Source: Doris montereyensis (taxonomy: Eukaryota; Mollusca; Gastropoda; Nudibranchia; Dorididae). Taken from it: a stretch of DNA of 64,000 nt. Both the position numbers and the translations under genes were made by a program. This document shows positions 25,796 to 37,189 of this stretch, in pieces (within the stretch, counting starts at the first letter, position 1; the number at the start of each line of letters is the position of its first letter). Where the stretch lies: contig JAXRKP010000033.1 of NCBI GenBank assembly GCA_037039925.1, forward strand, positions 637,213-701,212, in the 5' to 3' direction. Under the pieces are notes generated by a model. That model made no database searches, was not told the DNA's origin, and saw nothing but the letters and a program-made list of their open reading frames with translations.

Positions 25796-26870
25796 ATTAA
25801 CAAACATATGAAAGGAATAAGACTCAAAGACTGACATGATAAAACGATGTTAAGCTGTGAATGTGAATGATAACCCACCTATTTTAATATTATGTACATG
25901 AACAAGTCACTTTATCATCGTATTGCACAATCTTTCATTCAGACAAAGGCATCAACCTACAAAGAGAATTTTCTCACAAATCCGTCAAGTGTCATACAAA
26001 ACTTACACATATTGACACTAGACTAGTTCAATTGATCTATCATAAAAATCATGCATTATCATTAATGAAAAACATGTATATAATACATATATGTGTTAAG
26101 ATTGTTCTCCAATCAGACACCATTCCATTTCCATACATATTACATCCACCCATCTATCTATCTGTACAACATATTCATCAAACCAATACTAATATTAGTA
26201 ATACACACTTAAATCTCGTTATACCGCCGTTCTCACTGACGCCAACTTTTCACCTCAGTACGAATCTGACAAAATACAACTCGTTATACCGCCATCTACC
26301 AATATTTTGGCATTAACGTTCCCTTATAAAAATAACCATTGTAAAATACAACTCGTTATACTGCCACCCCCTTCCTCCAGTCCAAGTGATGCAAGCGGGT
26401 AGAAGTAGAGTAGAATCTAGTTTGGCTTGCTGCTCACAGATCACAGAGTCAAACACACACACACAAGTATCACTGACATGTGTGTGTCTTTGTACTTTTA
26501 CATTTACACAAATGACATTGACACTAATGACACAACGTTTCTTCTTTATGAAAATGAGTTGAGAGTATTGAAGGTTTGAAGACAACGTTTGACATCCGCT
26601 GTTGAAGTCTAGGTCAGGTCAGCCAATTGAAGAATGGCATCGGCATAGGCCCAGATCACATCATCCTGACAATAGCTTGGCGGGGGGTAGGCATGGCTGC
26701 GAGTGATTAGGTCCAATTGCATGGTGAGAATTATGCTTCATAACATAACCTAGACTAATCAATGTTGAGTTAGGGAAGTGTCTCTCGATGTTTTTTCTAG
26801 ACTACATAAGAGACCAGGCGATGCTACATGTATTTTTAAATAATACTAAAATAACCTTTTCACATACAAA
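25796..26870. other. Unassigned sequence, no gene seen
   Basis: A short motif 'ctcgttataccgcca' recurs at about 26217, 26281 and 26350, and inverted near 27396. No exon recognised. Confidence 0.45.
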
Positions 26871-26874
26871 AGGC

Positions 26875-27104
26875 CTACATTGTTTTGTCAGATAAAGACA
26901 AACAGTGAGGCAAGGGGCATGTTGGAAGTGAAGGTAATGACATAAGATAATATGAAAGCCACATAGGAACAAAGACGAGACAAATACAAGGAATAGAGAG
27001 AAAAAAATCCTGGCCACCATGGGGATCGAACCCGCGACCTCTGCGTCAGCACTCATCGCCTCGCCATGAAAAGAAAGCAACCTACCAACCGAGCTAACAT
27101 TTAG
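26875..27104 (-). mobile_element. tRNA-derived SINE S3, left arm of an inverted pair
   Basis: On the minus strand it starts 'agctcggttggtag' (A-box-like) and holds 'cgcgggttcgatcccc' (B-box), followed by a body with 'tttgttcctatg' and 'catattatctta'. It sits head to head with a second copy starting at 27115, with about 10-20 bp between the heads. Confidence 0.85.
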
Positions 27105-27114
27105 GGAGAGTAGT

Positions 27115-27285
27115 AAGCTCGGTTGGTAGCACGCTTTCTTTTCATGGCGAGGCGATGGGTGCCGACGCAGAGGTTGCGGCCAGGATTTTTTTCTGGCTAT
27201 TCTTTGTATTTGTCTTGTCTTTGTTCCTATGGGGCTTTCATATTATCTTGTGTCATTACATTGTCTTGTCAGTTATCTTTTTTCT
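27115..27285 (+). mobile_element. tRNA-derived SINE S3, right arm, B-box deleted
   Basis: It has the same head and body as the left arm in opposite orientation. About 17 bp covering the B-box are missing (sequence passes from 'gaggttgcgg' to 'ccaggattttt'), so this arm has lost its internal promoter. Confidence 0.85.
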
Positions 27286-27411
27286 TCTACTTGGTTAGTC
27301 AAATATTGACTACCTTCCTCATTGTCATACATGTACTAAAAAGGCCATTTTTGTTACACCATTCCCTTCATAACGCTAAGCTACCATGGCAACAGTTGGC
27401 GGTATAACAAG

Positions 27412-27507
27412 GTTTGAGTGTGCATGTATACATAAGTACATGTATACATATGATCTGAGTGTACATGTATACATATGATCTGAGTGTACATGTATACATA
27501 TGATTAT
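27412..27507. repeat. 25-bp tandem repeat, about 3.5 copies
   Basis: Unit 'gagtgtacatgtatacata' + 'tgatct'. Confidence 0.85.
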
Positions 27508-27945
27508 GATCAAAATCTCAGGTTTTACAAACACAGGTCTACGGAAATTGTATTTTAAAAAGTCTGTTCATTGTCATACATGCATTTGAGAAAATTATTT
27601 CAATATAACTCTCCAGTAGAGTTTGGTCCACGGCTCGTACATGTTTTTATTGGAACGATAAACAGTTTTTCCATCCTACAGAATACGTCGATTTAAATAT
27701 TAACCCGTCCTCTCTTTTTCGCTTGCCCACAGAGACAAACAATGATAATGATAAAGTCTTATTAAATATCACATGGAATGTTGAGACTTCCTTCACATCA
27801 AACAGGATTTCTCATGCAAGCTAAATTCGAGACCCCAAAAAACACAATGAACTGAGACAAACATGGAAGATAAATATAATAAGATGCAAACCTGTATAGA
27901 ACACTTTTGACGTGTTTGAATAAACATCTTAAAGCACACAAAGCA
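27508..27945. other. Unassigned sequence, no gene seen
   Basis: Nothing recognised. Confidence 0.45.
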
Positions 27946-28548
27946 AATATCCTTGCAATCACGTAACGGAATGGAAGACAGTGTGAAGCATCCCAAAACA
28001 CACCAACTACCACATGTCTTTGAAATGTGACACGTCCTGCAATCAAACGGAATGGAAGACAGTGTGAAGCATCCCAAAACACACTAACTACCAGATGTCT
28101 TTGAAATGTGACATGTCCTTGCAATCACGTTACGGAATAGAAGACAGTGTGAAGGATCCCAAAACACACCAACTACCACATGTCTTTGAAATGTGACATG
28201 TCCTTGCAATCACGTAACGGAATGGAAGACAGTGTGAAGGATCCCAAAACACACCAACTACCACATGTCTTTGAAATGTGACAAATCACGTAACGGAACA
28301 GAAGACAGTGTGAAGCATCCCAAAACACACTAACTACCAGATGTCTTTGAAATGTGACATGTCCTTGCAATCACGTTAAGGAATAGAAGATCCCAAAACA
28401 CACCAACTACCACATATCTTTGAAACGTGACACGTCCTTGCAATCAGGTAACGGAATAGAAGGCAGTGTGAAGCATCCCAAAACACACTAACTACCACAT
28501 GTCTTTGAAATGTGACACGTCCTTGCAATCTTTTGACAGAATGGACTC
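27946..28548 (+). repeat. 86-bp minisatellite, about 7 copies
   Basis: The unit runs 'gcatcccaaaacacaccaac', 'taccacatgtctttgaaatg', 'tgacatgtccttgcaatcac', then 'gtaacggaatggaagacag' and 'tgtgaag'. Two units have internal deletions (near 28280 and 28390). Confidence 0.95.
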
Positions 28549-29270
28549 TTACTTTTACTCACCATTTTGTAGACCAAGTTGATGGAAGTCTTTCAATAGC
28601 CTTCGCTAGATCTAGATCTAAAAAAATGTAAGGTGTAACAGTAATATCAACTTTTTAGACCTCCTGTTAACAAGAATTACAACTTGGTACGGTCAAATCA
28701 GTCTATACCCTTTTAATTTCAACAGCGAGCCGTTTCAGATAGATAGGCAGATGTTGATAATCATCCAATGCTCTTGAGCCAATCGCCTACGTCGAAATGA
28801 CCGTAATTTCAATGCAACGACAGCGAATGGCGTCTTACATCAGTAACGGAGAAAAAATTAATTGACATGAATTCATTAACTTCATTCACTTATTACAGTG
28901 GGAGCCAATCCGATTTACTTAGTTTCATGAAACTTTTTTACCAGCGAGAAGCAGCCTAAACGCTCAAGTCATTGATTGACGTTGCACTGTGAGCATGTGT
29001 GTTTGGGGGAGAGACAGATTACTTGTTAATTGTAGAGTGAGCAAAGATACTAGAACAATTCTTCTACTGTAGTATCGTTGGTGTGAGTGAATGGAAGATT
29101 GGCTAGTGGGGAAGAACGCTGGACCAATCAAAATGATGACTGACACTACCTCGTTAAACTAAAGACAGGCGTCAAACCAATTTCTAATTTTTTTCTCTGT
29201 TGCTCACTTTCTTCTAAGCCATGATAGCGTTCACACCTGTAACTCGCTGTGCCGTCCCTTTATTCAGGTT
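28549..29270. other. Unassigned sequence, no gene seen
   Basis: Nothing recognised. Confidence 0.45.
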
Positions 29271-29277
29271 GATCAAA

Positions 29278-29385
29278 ATGGCATCTACCTCTATATCAAA
29301 ACCCACAAAGCGCAAATGCCTTTCCTTTGAAATTAAACAAAAACTAATCGCTGCTGTTGAAATGGGATGTTCCTTGTTGACCTGA
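29278..29385 (+). pseudogene. Pogo/CENP-B-type transposase N-terminal fragment
   Basis: A 35-codon frame begins MASTSISKPTKRKCLSF and continues 'EIKQKLIAAVEMGCS'. This is the usual start of Tigger/jerky/CENP-B-like proteins: a basic K-R-K, then the first helix of the psq-type DNA-binding domain with L-S-F-E-x-K-x-x-L-I-x-x-x-E-x-G. The frame stops right after the first helix. No second helix, HTH_Tnp domain or DDE domain is readable on either strand nearby, so it is at most a small relic. It could also be an exon of a domesticated gene whose other exons I cannot see. Confidence 0.5.
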
Positions 29386-30155
29386 TTTCGCATTCATCAA
29401 CAAAAGGTCTCATACAACGAGGACCTGGCGTCAGTCCCCACAACCTGTTGAATCTGACTCGCACTGCAACCTGGCGGATCTTTGCAGGGTTCTCAAACTT
29501 TTCCGCTCTCTTGCTCATTCATTTTACCCGTAAGCACAGGTTCGGCCGATGTCATGCTATGACTATTTCAGCTATGATTATCTGGATCGAATCCTTTGTA
29601 CACCGTCTCATTCTCACCTGTACGGGACATGACATGAATTCCTTTGTCCACATTAGCTGGTGTCTGAATGGCTCCTTGCCTCATCAAATGCCTGCACCTT
29701 CCATGACGGCTCTAGGAACAGTATTGGTATTGTGGGCACAAAGTAAAAGTACGCATGTAGAAAGTAACCAAAATCCCACAATCGTAAATTTGTTTGTGAC
29801 AACAGCATTGAATATTGAATGAACTAGCAGTAGCAACACCGTCATTTTGCATCAAGAGGAAAAAAAAAAGGACATAATTGAAACAGTGACTGGCTGCCAG
29901 GAACAGTGAACAAAAAACAGCAACAGCCTACAAAAGATTCATATATCACTATCACTGGTTTTAAATATCAATTCAATTCATGCTTTCTCCATCTGCCCCC
30001 CCCCCCCCCCACCATGTACAAAAAAAAGTGTATACACCTCTAAATGTGTAACTCACACAAAAATTGTACAAGAAATCAGGTACTAATAAGTTCAAACTTA
30101 GTATATCGGTATTATGATTTATCAACATACAAATATATAAATATATTTTAGTATT
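29386..30155. other. Unassigned sequence, no gene seen
   Basis: A 151-codon plus-strand frame at 29367-29822 has no recognisable domain and no splice support. A C-run lies at about 29996-30010. Confidence 0.4.
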
Positions 30156-30157
30156 TT

Positions 30158-30295
30158 GTTTCATTGAAATTTACCCCGTCCATCATTGTTCTCAGGGTAA
30201 ATTAAGAGGAAACAGCAAAATGAAAGACATGCAAAAGAAGGATAGGAAAGAAAATGGAACCTAACAGCAACCCCTGCCAACCGCTCGCTGTATTT
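30158..30295 (-). mobile_element. SINE S1 partial copy
   Basis: Carries 'tgaaatttaccccgtcc', 'ctcagggtaaattaagagg', 'aacagcaa' in family order. Confidence 0.7.
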
Positions 30296-30800
30296 CAGTA
30301 GAGTAAGAAAAGGAGAGCTACAAACCGCACCCATTTCCAAGCCTTTCGTTCTCACTGCCAACCAGTATTAAATTAGTTGAAACCATGCGTGACTTTATGA
30401 CATTTTGTTTTTCTGTACATCACCTTGTTTGAAAGATAATTTCACACAGAGGCAAAACACAATGTGCTGTCTATGACAAGATGACACTGTTGTGTAGGCA
30501 CACAAGTTTTGACTACGAACACACTAAGTGTAGACAACTTGTCTAGGTCACAAAATAAAGATTAAAATAAATCTGATTCAAAAACGTTACCCATGTCATA
30601 ATCCTTTACAAATATCTCCTTTTTCTCCACTCTATGAGTCAATTCTTGCTTCCATGTTAAGACACTGTCAAACACCGGCTAAAAGTAGGGAGGATTACTG
30701 CACTGAATTAGAGGCTAATATCTACATTTTTGGCTTCCTGTTCAATGACACTTGTAATGATAATCTATCAGCTGAGACTCTCAGTGAGAGTGATTTTTGT
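30296..30800. other. Unassigned sequence, no gene seen
   Basis: Nothing recognised; may be part of the 3' region of tmem9. Confidence 0.4.
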
Positions 30801-30802
30801 TT

Positions 30803-30930
30803 CATTCAAAATTACCCCATCCACCATTGTGGTGATCTCAGGGTGAATTCAGAGGAAACAGCAAGATAAAAGAGAAGTAAAAAGGAAAGAAGTAGGACCT
30901 ACCAACAGCGCCCGCCAAACACAAACCAGT
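30803..30930 (-). mobile_element. SINE S1 partial copy, 160 bp past the tmem9 stop
   Basis: It has the full S1 order with 'ccatccaccattgtggtga' and 'gtaggacctaccaacag'. Depending on where tmem9 transcripts end, this copy may lie in the 3' UTR. Confidence 0.75.
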
Positions 30931-31092
30931 GGGAGTGAAAACAACGAATACAAACACACAAAGAAATAACTGACATAAACACACACACACAAACAAAGCA
31001 ATGACCAAGAAAAATAAATAAGTAAGAACCTTTGGCAAACGTCTGCTGACACCCCCCCCCCTTCCATTGGCTTTCCAATAAATGCTATATAT

Positions 31093-31269
31093 CTAGTTGA
31101 GCATGGCGTGCCGGTCATAAATGTTTTTCCTCTGTTCCTTCACTGTGCCCTTCCATTTCTTCTGTTCCTTTGTCACAATGTTCAGCAGAGAACGCTGGCG
31201 GGCTGACTCAGCAGCGCCCAGGGATGATGGTTCACCGAGGTCAGCCGTTCGGCGCGATGTCAACACCTC
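31093..31269 (-). CDS. tmem9: tmem9 exon 5 (C-terminal tail)
   Basis: 58 codons plus TAG. The acceptor is 'attctttcag' just before 31269, and reading begins in phase 0, matching the exon 4 donor. The tail ends 'KEQRKNIYDRHAMLN', the diagnostic C-terminus of the TMEM9/TMEM9B family (vertebrates: ..QEQRK.VFDRH..LS). Before it lies a Ser/Ala/Arg-rich linker and 'NIVTKEQKKWKGTV', matching the family's Q-Q-R-W-K block. This cytosolic tail is the most conserved part of the family. There is no clear AATAAA on the minus strand within about 250 bp after the stop, so the poly(A) site is not placed. Confidence 0.92.
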   Translation of the reverse strand, partial: EVLTSRRTADLGEPSSLGAAESARQRSLLNIVTKEQKKWKGTVKEQRKNIYDRHAMLN

Positions 31270-31429
31270 CTGAAAGAATTTTTTTAAAAATAGGGTCAAC
31301 GGTCATAGACGCCTCATTTCAAAACATTGTTTATCTGTATTATGTTGACGTTGGGAAGTGTTGAGTACATCAAAAAGACTAATAAATATAAAATGACTAA
31401 AGCATAATTCATCAACTACTATACAATAC

Positions 31430-31775
31430 AAATATCAAGGTATCTTCTGGGTTTGAACTCCAAACACTTAGTGCTCATGGCACTCAGCGATAAACACAAT
31501 ACAAGTATCATTATCAAGGTTTGTCCTGAGCTTGAACTCCAAACATCCAGTGTTCATGGCACTCAGCAATAAACACAATACAAGTATCAATTATCAAGGT
31601 TTGTCCTGGGTTTGAACTCCAAACACCCAGTGCTCATGGCACTCAGCAATAAATATAATGCAAGTATTAAGGTATATCCTGAGCTTGAACTCCGAACACC
31701 CAATGCTCATGGAACTTAGCAATAAATAGAATACAAGAACTATTAAGGTATGTCCTGGGTTTGAACCAATCAGGT
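31430..31775 (+). repeat. About 80-bp tandem repeat, 4-5 copies, in tmem9 intron 4
   Basis: Unit: 'gggtttgaactccaaacac', 'ccagtgctcatggcactcag', 'caataaacacaatacaag', 'tatcaaggtttgtcct'. The 'ggtttgaactcc' part resembles a tRNA B-box, so a SINE fragment may be the seed. Confidence 0.85.
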
Positions 31776-32160
31776 TTGGAAATTCTAGGAAGGGGATCAG
31801 TGCCATCTTTTTTTCCTTCTTTTTAAGACTTGTCATTTCATCAAGTTCATAGGTCTACATATCACACCCACGCCAAAACAATATTGCTGTGCGATAAAAA
31901 CAAAGGTGTGGAAACAATTAATGTTTCAAAAGCCCAACGAGTGTCTGTCAGATTGAGTCAGTGAGCAGTTGAAATGCTAAAAGTTTTTGCCAGAAAATGT
32001 AAAAACAAAAGGGAGGAGTATCTAACTCTAAGAAACTAAAGGAGAGGACATTTTTTCAAGGAGAGCTTCTTCTTCTTCTTCTTCATAATGTTTGACAAAC
32101 TCAATTCTTGAGTATGACTGTCGGAATGTCATTGCACACATTTTAATTTAAGCCAAAAAC
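31776..32160. other. Intronic sequence of tmem9, nothing recognised
   Basis: A (TTC)n patch lies near 32068. No exon or element recognised. Confidence 0.45.
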
Positions 32161-32161
32161 A

Positions 32162-32390
32162 CTAATTCAATATTGGCTTTATACTGATGTATTTAATTCT
32201 GCTTTTAAAGTCTTCAGTGCTATTGCCGAATTTTATTTCTGTTGGCAGTCCATTCCACAGCCTTACTGTACTAGGGTAAAATGAGTGCAGGTGACAATCA
32301 ATGTTTGAAGATGAAACCATGTAAGTTTGAGTTTGACAGCCTGATATGGTTGTTCTAATATTAAGTTTAAGCTGATATAATTTATAATGG
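32162..32390 (-). mobile_element. C-terminal relic of a second LINE type
   Basis: The minus-strand frame ends with 'HSFYPSTVRLWNGLPTEI' and 'TEDFKSRI' and then a stop at 32162. The motif F-(F/Y)-P-x-T-x-x-x-W-N-x-L-P just before the end is typical of the carboxyl terminus of CR1/L2/jockey-like reverse transcriptase ORFs. Only about 70 codons remain, and upstream the frame passes straight into the TAG repeat. Confidence 0.65.
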
Positions 32391-32444
32391 AACAAACAGT
32401 AGTAGTACAAGTAGTGGTAACAGAAGTAGTAGAAATAGGAGTAA

Positions 32445-32503
<59 letters not shown>

Positions 32504-32820
32504 ACAGTAGCAACAGCAGCAGTAGCAGTAGTAACAGTAGCAGTAATAGAAGCAACAGCAATAGTAGTAATAGTAATAGTAGCAGCAGTAGTAAAGAAGT
32601 AGCAGCAGCAGCAGTAGTAGTAGTAGTAGTAGTAGTACTAGTAATAGTAGTAGTAAAATTAATAGTAGCAGCAGTAGTACTAATAGTAGTAGTAATATAA
32701 GTAAAAGTAGCAGTAGTAGTAGTGGTGGTGGTGGTGGTAGTAGTAGTAGAAGTGGTAGTAGTAGAAATAATAATAGTAGTAGTATAAGTAACAGTAGAAG
32801 TAATTGTAGTAATTGTAGTT

Positions 32821-32889
<69 letters not shown>

Positions 32890-32939
32890 ATAGTAGTAGA
32901 AGTACATGTCGTAGTTGTAATATTATAAGTAATAGTAGC

Positions 32940-32980
<41 letters not shown>

Positions 32981-33100
32981 AAGCAATAGTTGTAATAACA
33001 CTTATTAGCAGCAGCAGCATCAGTAGTAGTAGTAGTAGAAGTAGTAGTAATAGTAGTAGTAGTAGCAGCAGTAGTATCAACAGTATCAATGGTATCGTTA
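32391..33100. repeat. Long (TAG)n trinucleotide tract, about 710 bp
   Basis: TAG/TAGC/TAGA steps with four relatively pure blocks (about 32443-32505, 32818-32890, 32936-32980, 32610-32640). Long poly-Leu, poly-Thr and poly-Tyr ORFs on the minus strand and poly-Val on the plus strand come only from this tract. Confidence 0.95.
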
Positions 33101-34774
33101 TTAATTATTACTACTTTACTTCAGGTTTCACTTTTAAGGAACAGTTATTAGGAAATATGCCCACATGCTGCATATAAAATATATCGACAGGCGTATGCAT
33201 GATGCATGTCTGTCCAAAATGTAGCACGATGCAATGCAATGCGAGTTAAAAGTGTCCCATGCCAAAGGTCAAAACCTAGAAAAGACTGTGACGACGACAG
33301 TGCGTACGTACGCTAAAAAGGATGGCTGATCAAGAGGGGAAATATAAAATCTTCGTGCAAAGATAGTTTCCATTTCTAGTGCTCATAAGAAATAGCAAAA
33401 CTCGCGTCCACCTTCCATCACATCAACAGCTCAATCGGGGCATGAAAGGAAACAAAGAAACAAAACAAAACAAAACAAAACACAAAACAAACTAAACCCC
33501 GTCAACAGCTACATATTATACTGGGACAGAATGTAGACATTTTATCAGCTGGACAAATAATGAAGACGAGAGAATAACGTTAGATCTAAAAAATATGAAC
33601 GACTACTCCCACAACCCTCCCTTCGCAATATACAAGGGCAAAACCAAAACCAAAACAAATTTGCTTCATTGACATTCCCCCGAAAGGATAAAAGCTAACT
33701 AATGTCACATAAAAAAAACCCAACCTACGTCCTTCACTAGTTACGCATGGTTGGGAGATTATTTGATGACATCAAGAACTTGATGTCGACGTCGACTACC
33801 CCACAACAAAGTTCCAGGCCCCCGATTAATTTCTCAAACACAGCAATGAATGGACGCCCAAAATGCCTCGATCTCAACCCCTGCGACTTCTTTCAGACTG
33901 TAAGGGTATCTGTAGGATCGAGTCTTTAGCAATCCTGTTCCCCTCAACAAAGAGCAGTTGAAATATAATATTATTCGTAAGTACGAGGAATTAACCGAAA
34001 TCTGACTGCAATAGGATTGCTAGACTTTACTATCAGATTGCCAAATGTAATTGTGCAAATGGTAGATGGGAGTGGCATCTCTATTCAATGAGATATTCAT
34101 CACTTAAAATAGGTTATGTCTCTCCTCTTGTTCACATGTGAATTTGGTTTAGTTATTGAGACAGCACATCTCATTTCCCAACAATTTGAAAAGATCCTCC
34201 TTTTTGGGTTGTATTGATTTTTACAATACAAATTAAAATGAGTTGTCTTACAAGAAATGTTCTTTTCCCGTTTCCGGTCATTGTTCTATAATGCATTTGA
34301 ATGTTCTAAATGTGTTTAAATTCAATTAAAATTGAGTCCGAGGTTAAAAAGTTATTCACATTTATAACAGTTACCCGTGTTTAGGCACCCTGTATATTAT
34401 TATGTTAAAAAAAAAAAAGAATGAAAAAAGGTGGTCTCACAGTCACCCCTAGAGTCTCCGTGTGTGTACAAGACAAGAGTTATGTTGTAACCTCACCGTG
34501 GCCATACCAAGCTGGTGTGTTTAGAGACTAGCAAAGCATCGTGGTGACCTGAGTCTCAGTCACACCCATGACACACGTCATGAACTGTATAGTATCAATG
34601 ATCAAGCCGTTTATCTTTCCTTGTCAAGACACACAGGTGTGTGTGATGGGTGGCAAGACAAATGACACGGGCACGTACTCGATTCCTAAACCATTTTACA
34701 CTTGACACTGTCACCGCCCCGTGCCACACTTTGAACCAAGCTTCAGAAAGGCTACGATAGGAATAAATCAGTGA
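33101..34774. other. Intronic sequence of tmem9, no supported gene
   Basis: A short plus frame near 33860 reads 'KCLDLNPCDFF', reminiscent of a mariner-type motif, but nothing else around it fits. 'caccctgtatatt' near 34387 resembles the right end of the dispersed element at 37.6 kb. An A-run lies at 34406-34417. Confidence 0.4.
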
Positions 34775-34775
34775 T

Positions 34776-34990
34776 TGCCTTTTCTTTCTTCATCAGTTCC
34801 CAGCCTACCTTCTGGTGTATGGGTTTAGATATCCGAAATGATACTTCACCAGGCTACCCTGTCCTGACATTTTCTGTTCCTCTCTGTTACGGTTAAATTT
34901 CTTTGCTTTAGTGCCTCTTTTATATCTTCGTCCCACTTTCTGCGAGGTCTACCTTTTGGTCTTTTACCTAGGGTTTTAGCCTTTCTCTGG
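34776..34990 (-). mobile_element. LINE copy E: 3' end only (minus)
   Basis: Matches the last 210 bp of copy B ('ttcatcagttcccagcct', 'gtgtatgggtttagat', 'ccaccttttggtctttta'-like blocks). The reverse complement encodes the decayed R-P-K-G-R-P-R-x-K-W-E-E-D tail motif. Strong 5' truncation. Confidence 0.85.
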
Positions 34991-35180
34991 AATATATACT
35001 ATCCCTATCAACCCAATGTGGTAAACTTCAAATGAATTAAAAGGAAACGACAACATAAATAAAAAAAAAGAATCTATCACAGTATCCTGTCGACAATCCA
35101 GACATATTGATTGATTGAATGTCATTTACTCCATTCACCATATGAATGGGGAGGGGGGATAACCATCAGAGGCAGACGAA
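34991..35180. other. Short spacer with S1-like remnant
   Basis: 'aaatgaattaaaaggaaac' near 35028 follows S1 order weakly; otherwise unassigned. Confidence 0.35.
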
Positions 35181-35183
35181 ATG

Positions 35184-36851
35184 AACCGGGCAGTGGGCAG
35201 GTGCTTGCACCTGAGGCGACTCCGCCTTCTATGAGTCTCCTGCTGCCTTGCACGCAGGTCTTGGTTGACAAAAAGACTAAGGGAGTCAACCCGAACAGAA
35301 AATAATAACTTGCTGCCTTGCATGCAGGTCTCGGCTGACCAAAAGCTACGGGAGTTAACCCAACAGAAAATCCCAACCAGGCCAAGTAGAGGACAGCACC
35401 GCCACCTACCCAGGGCACAGTGGGATAATCACCTGCTTACGCACAACTAAAAGATTCAGAGAACCATATTTACGATACCTCGAAGAAGGCGCTGGAAACG
35501 AACAAGGACTGTGATTTTTGGAACATGGAATGTAAGGGCACTGGCATAAAAGACATGAAAAGCTACTAGAACTTTGGAAATGTATAAGCTCACGGCAATT
35601 AGAAGCAGACATTCAACTACAAGTAGAGACATTGAGTTATTAATAGCTTATGGACAAAACGAAGACACCGACAAAGATTAAAAAGATATCTTTTTGATAA
35701 CAATTTTCAAATAGCTGCAAGGAATCTCAAACCCAAACAAAAACTAGTGATTTTAGGAAATTCACGCTAGATTAGACAACAACGTAGAAACATCAGTTAG
35801 CGTCATGGGTAAAAAAGGAGAGACAAAAACTTCACCGAATGGAAAGAGACATAGACATTTGCCTAAAGAATAACATGAAAATAGCCAATGCTTTTTTTCC
35901 CACATAAAGATATCCACAAATATACAAAACTAAATGAAGACAGAAGTGAAATGGCAAGCATAGACTACATAATAGTTAGCAGTTCCTTGTTTACAATTTA
36001 CAGTACAACGGATGCAAGACTTAGCAGAGGAGCTGAAATATTTAGTGATCACTAGTGATTGCCAAAATGAGATTACTGACTGGGGAAAATAAGATAAGAT
36101 AATCTTTATTAGTCCTTTTGGGAAAATTGTTTGGGAAAACAGAAAAGGATACAAAAGAAAGCTATTTAACTCAAAACAGAACTAAATAATCCAGAAGTAA
36201 AACATATACCAATTTAGGATAAAAACTTGAATCAGTGAAAGACAGATTGATCTAAGTGATAGCAAAGCAGAAGAAAAATATGTGAGTAAAAGACTTATCG
36301 TCGAAAAGGAAGTGAGGAAAGCAAAACAATGGGAAAAGTTTGGACAAAGATTTCAAGAAAACTACCAAAAAAAAAATCAAAAGCTGTTCTGGGGAGCAAT
36401 GAAGAACACGGGTAAGTAAAGCTACTTGAAAGCCGTTACTTTGGCCCATAGTGGCATGAATGTAGGTACATGGAAATGGAAACTCAAACCAGTATATCTA
36501 TCAATGCTTTCATTTGTGATGATTGAGCTCTATTTGGACAATCAGAACGTGACCTTCAGTCGAATATCAACATGCTGAATAATGAGCTGAATAAAAGAGG
36601 AATGAAAATAAATGCACAGAAAACAAAAAACAATGGCAGTAACTAGGACGCTATAACTAACACAAAATCTTAAATTGGGCATGGAGAAGTTAAGCTACTA
36701 CAAGTTCCAAGCTACAATTACGTAAGAAGAGTACTGATTAACTCAGAGGGAAAAGTAAGATAAGAAATCAGCCAAAGATCCAAAAGGCAATGACAATATA
36801 TAAACATCTAGGAAGGGCATTTATAGGTACAACAAGAATTGTCAACAAAAA
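35184..36851 (+). mobile_element. LINE copy D, 5' part (plus)
   Basis: The leader with two tandem leader units (from about 35238 and 35309) is followed by the endonuclease start 'FGTWNVRA' (about 35518-35541). Then come decayed remnants of the G-D-x-N-A-R-x-G block (about 35753-35785), the linker (about 36330-36410) and a damaged reverse-transcriptase region near 36500-36800. Many stops and a deletion near 35550 make it inactive. It is interrupted at 36852 by a nested minus-strand copy of the same family and resumes at 37200. Confidence 0.85.
36090..36139. mobile_element. About 45-50-bp insertion inside LINE copy D
   Basis: 'aagataagataatcttta' and 'ttagtccttttggg' interrupt the LINE. The flanks 'ggggaaaa' (36082-36089) and 'gggaaaa' (36133-36139) look like a short target duplication. 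A similar 'agaatctctattg' string occurs near 23745. Confidence 0.5.
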
Positions 36852-37189
36852 CCTTTCTTTCTTTCTTTATCAGTTCCCATTCTACCTTTTCGATGTATGG
36901 GTTCAGATGCCTGTGATGATCTTTCTCCAGGATGCCCTGTCCTGACATTTTTTGTTTGCTTCCATAAAAGTTAAATTTCTATGCTTTAATGCCTCTTTTA
37001 ATATCTTCTTCCCACTTTCTCAGTCTGCCTTTTGGTTTTTTACCGTGGGTTTAAACGCTGTATACTGATTTAGCTATTCTATTGTCATTCATTCTGTTTA
37101 CATGTCCAAAACATCTCAATTGATTTATTTCTATCTTAGTTTTTATGCCATTTGCTTTGGTTTGATCTCTTATTGTTGTGTTTCTGATT
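36852..37189 (-). mobile_element. Nested LINE 3' fragment (minus) with 10-bp target duplication
   Basis: 338 bp match the 3' end of the same family in inverted orientation, beginning with the CTTT tail at 36854. It is flanked by 'tcaacaaaaa' at 36842-36851 and again at 37190-37199. The host LINE reads continuously when the insert and one flank are removed. Confidence 0.9.

Noticed and set aside
29367..29822. 151-codon plus-strand open frame
   Set aside because: No domain, no splice context and no similarity that I can recognise; overlapping minus frame is equally open.
32162..33089. Long poly-Leu, poly-Thr, poly-Tyr and poly-Val frames
   Set aside because: They are translations of the TAG trinucleotide tract; only the last part (32162-32390) shows a real protein motif, from a LINE.
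33747..33929. Possible mariner transposase relic ('LDLNPCDFF')
   Set aside because: Only about ten residues resemble the family, and the surrounding translation does not fit; chance similarity cannot be excluded.
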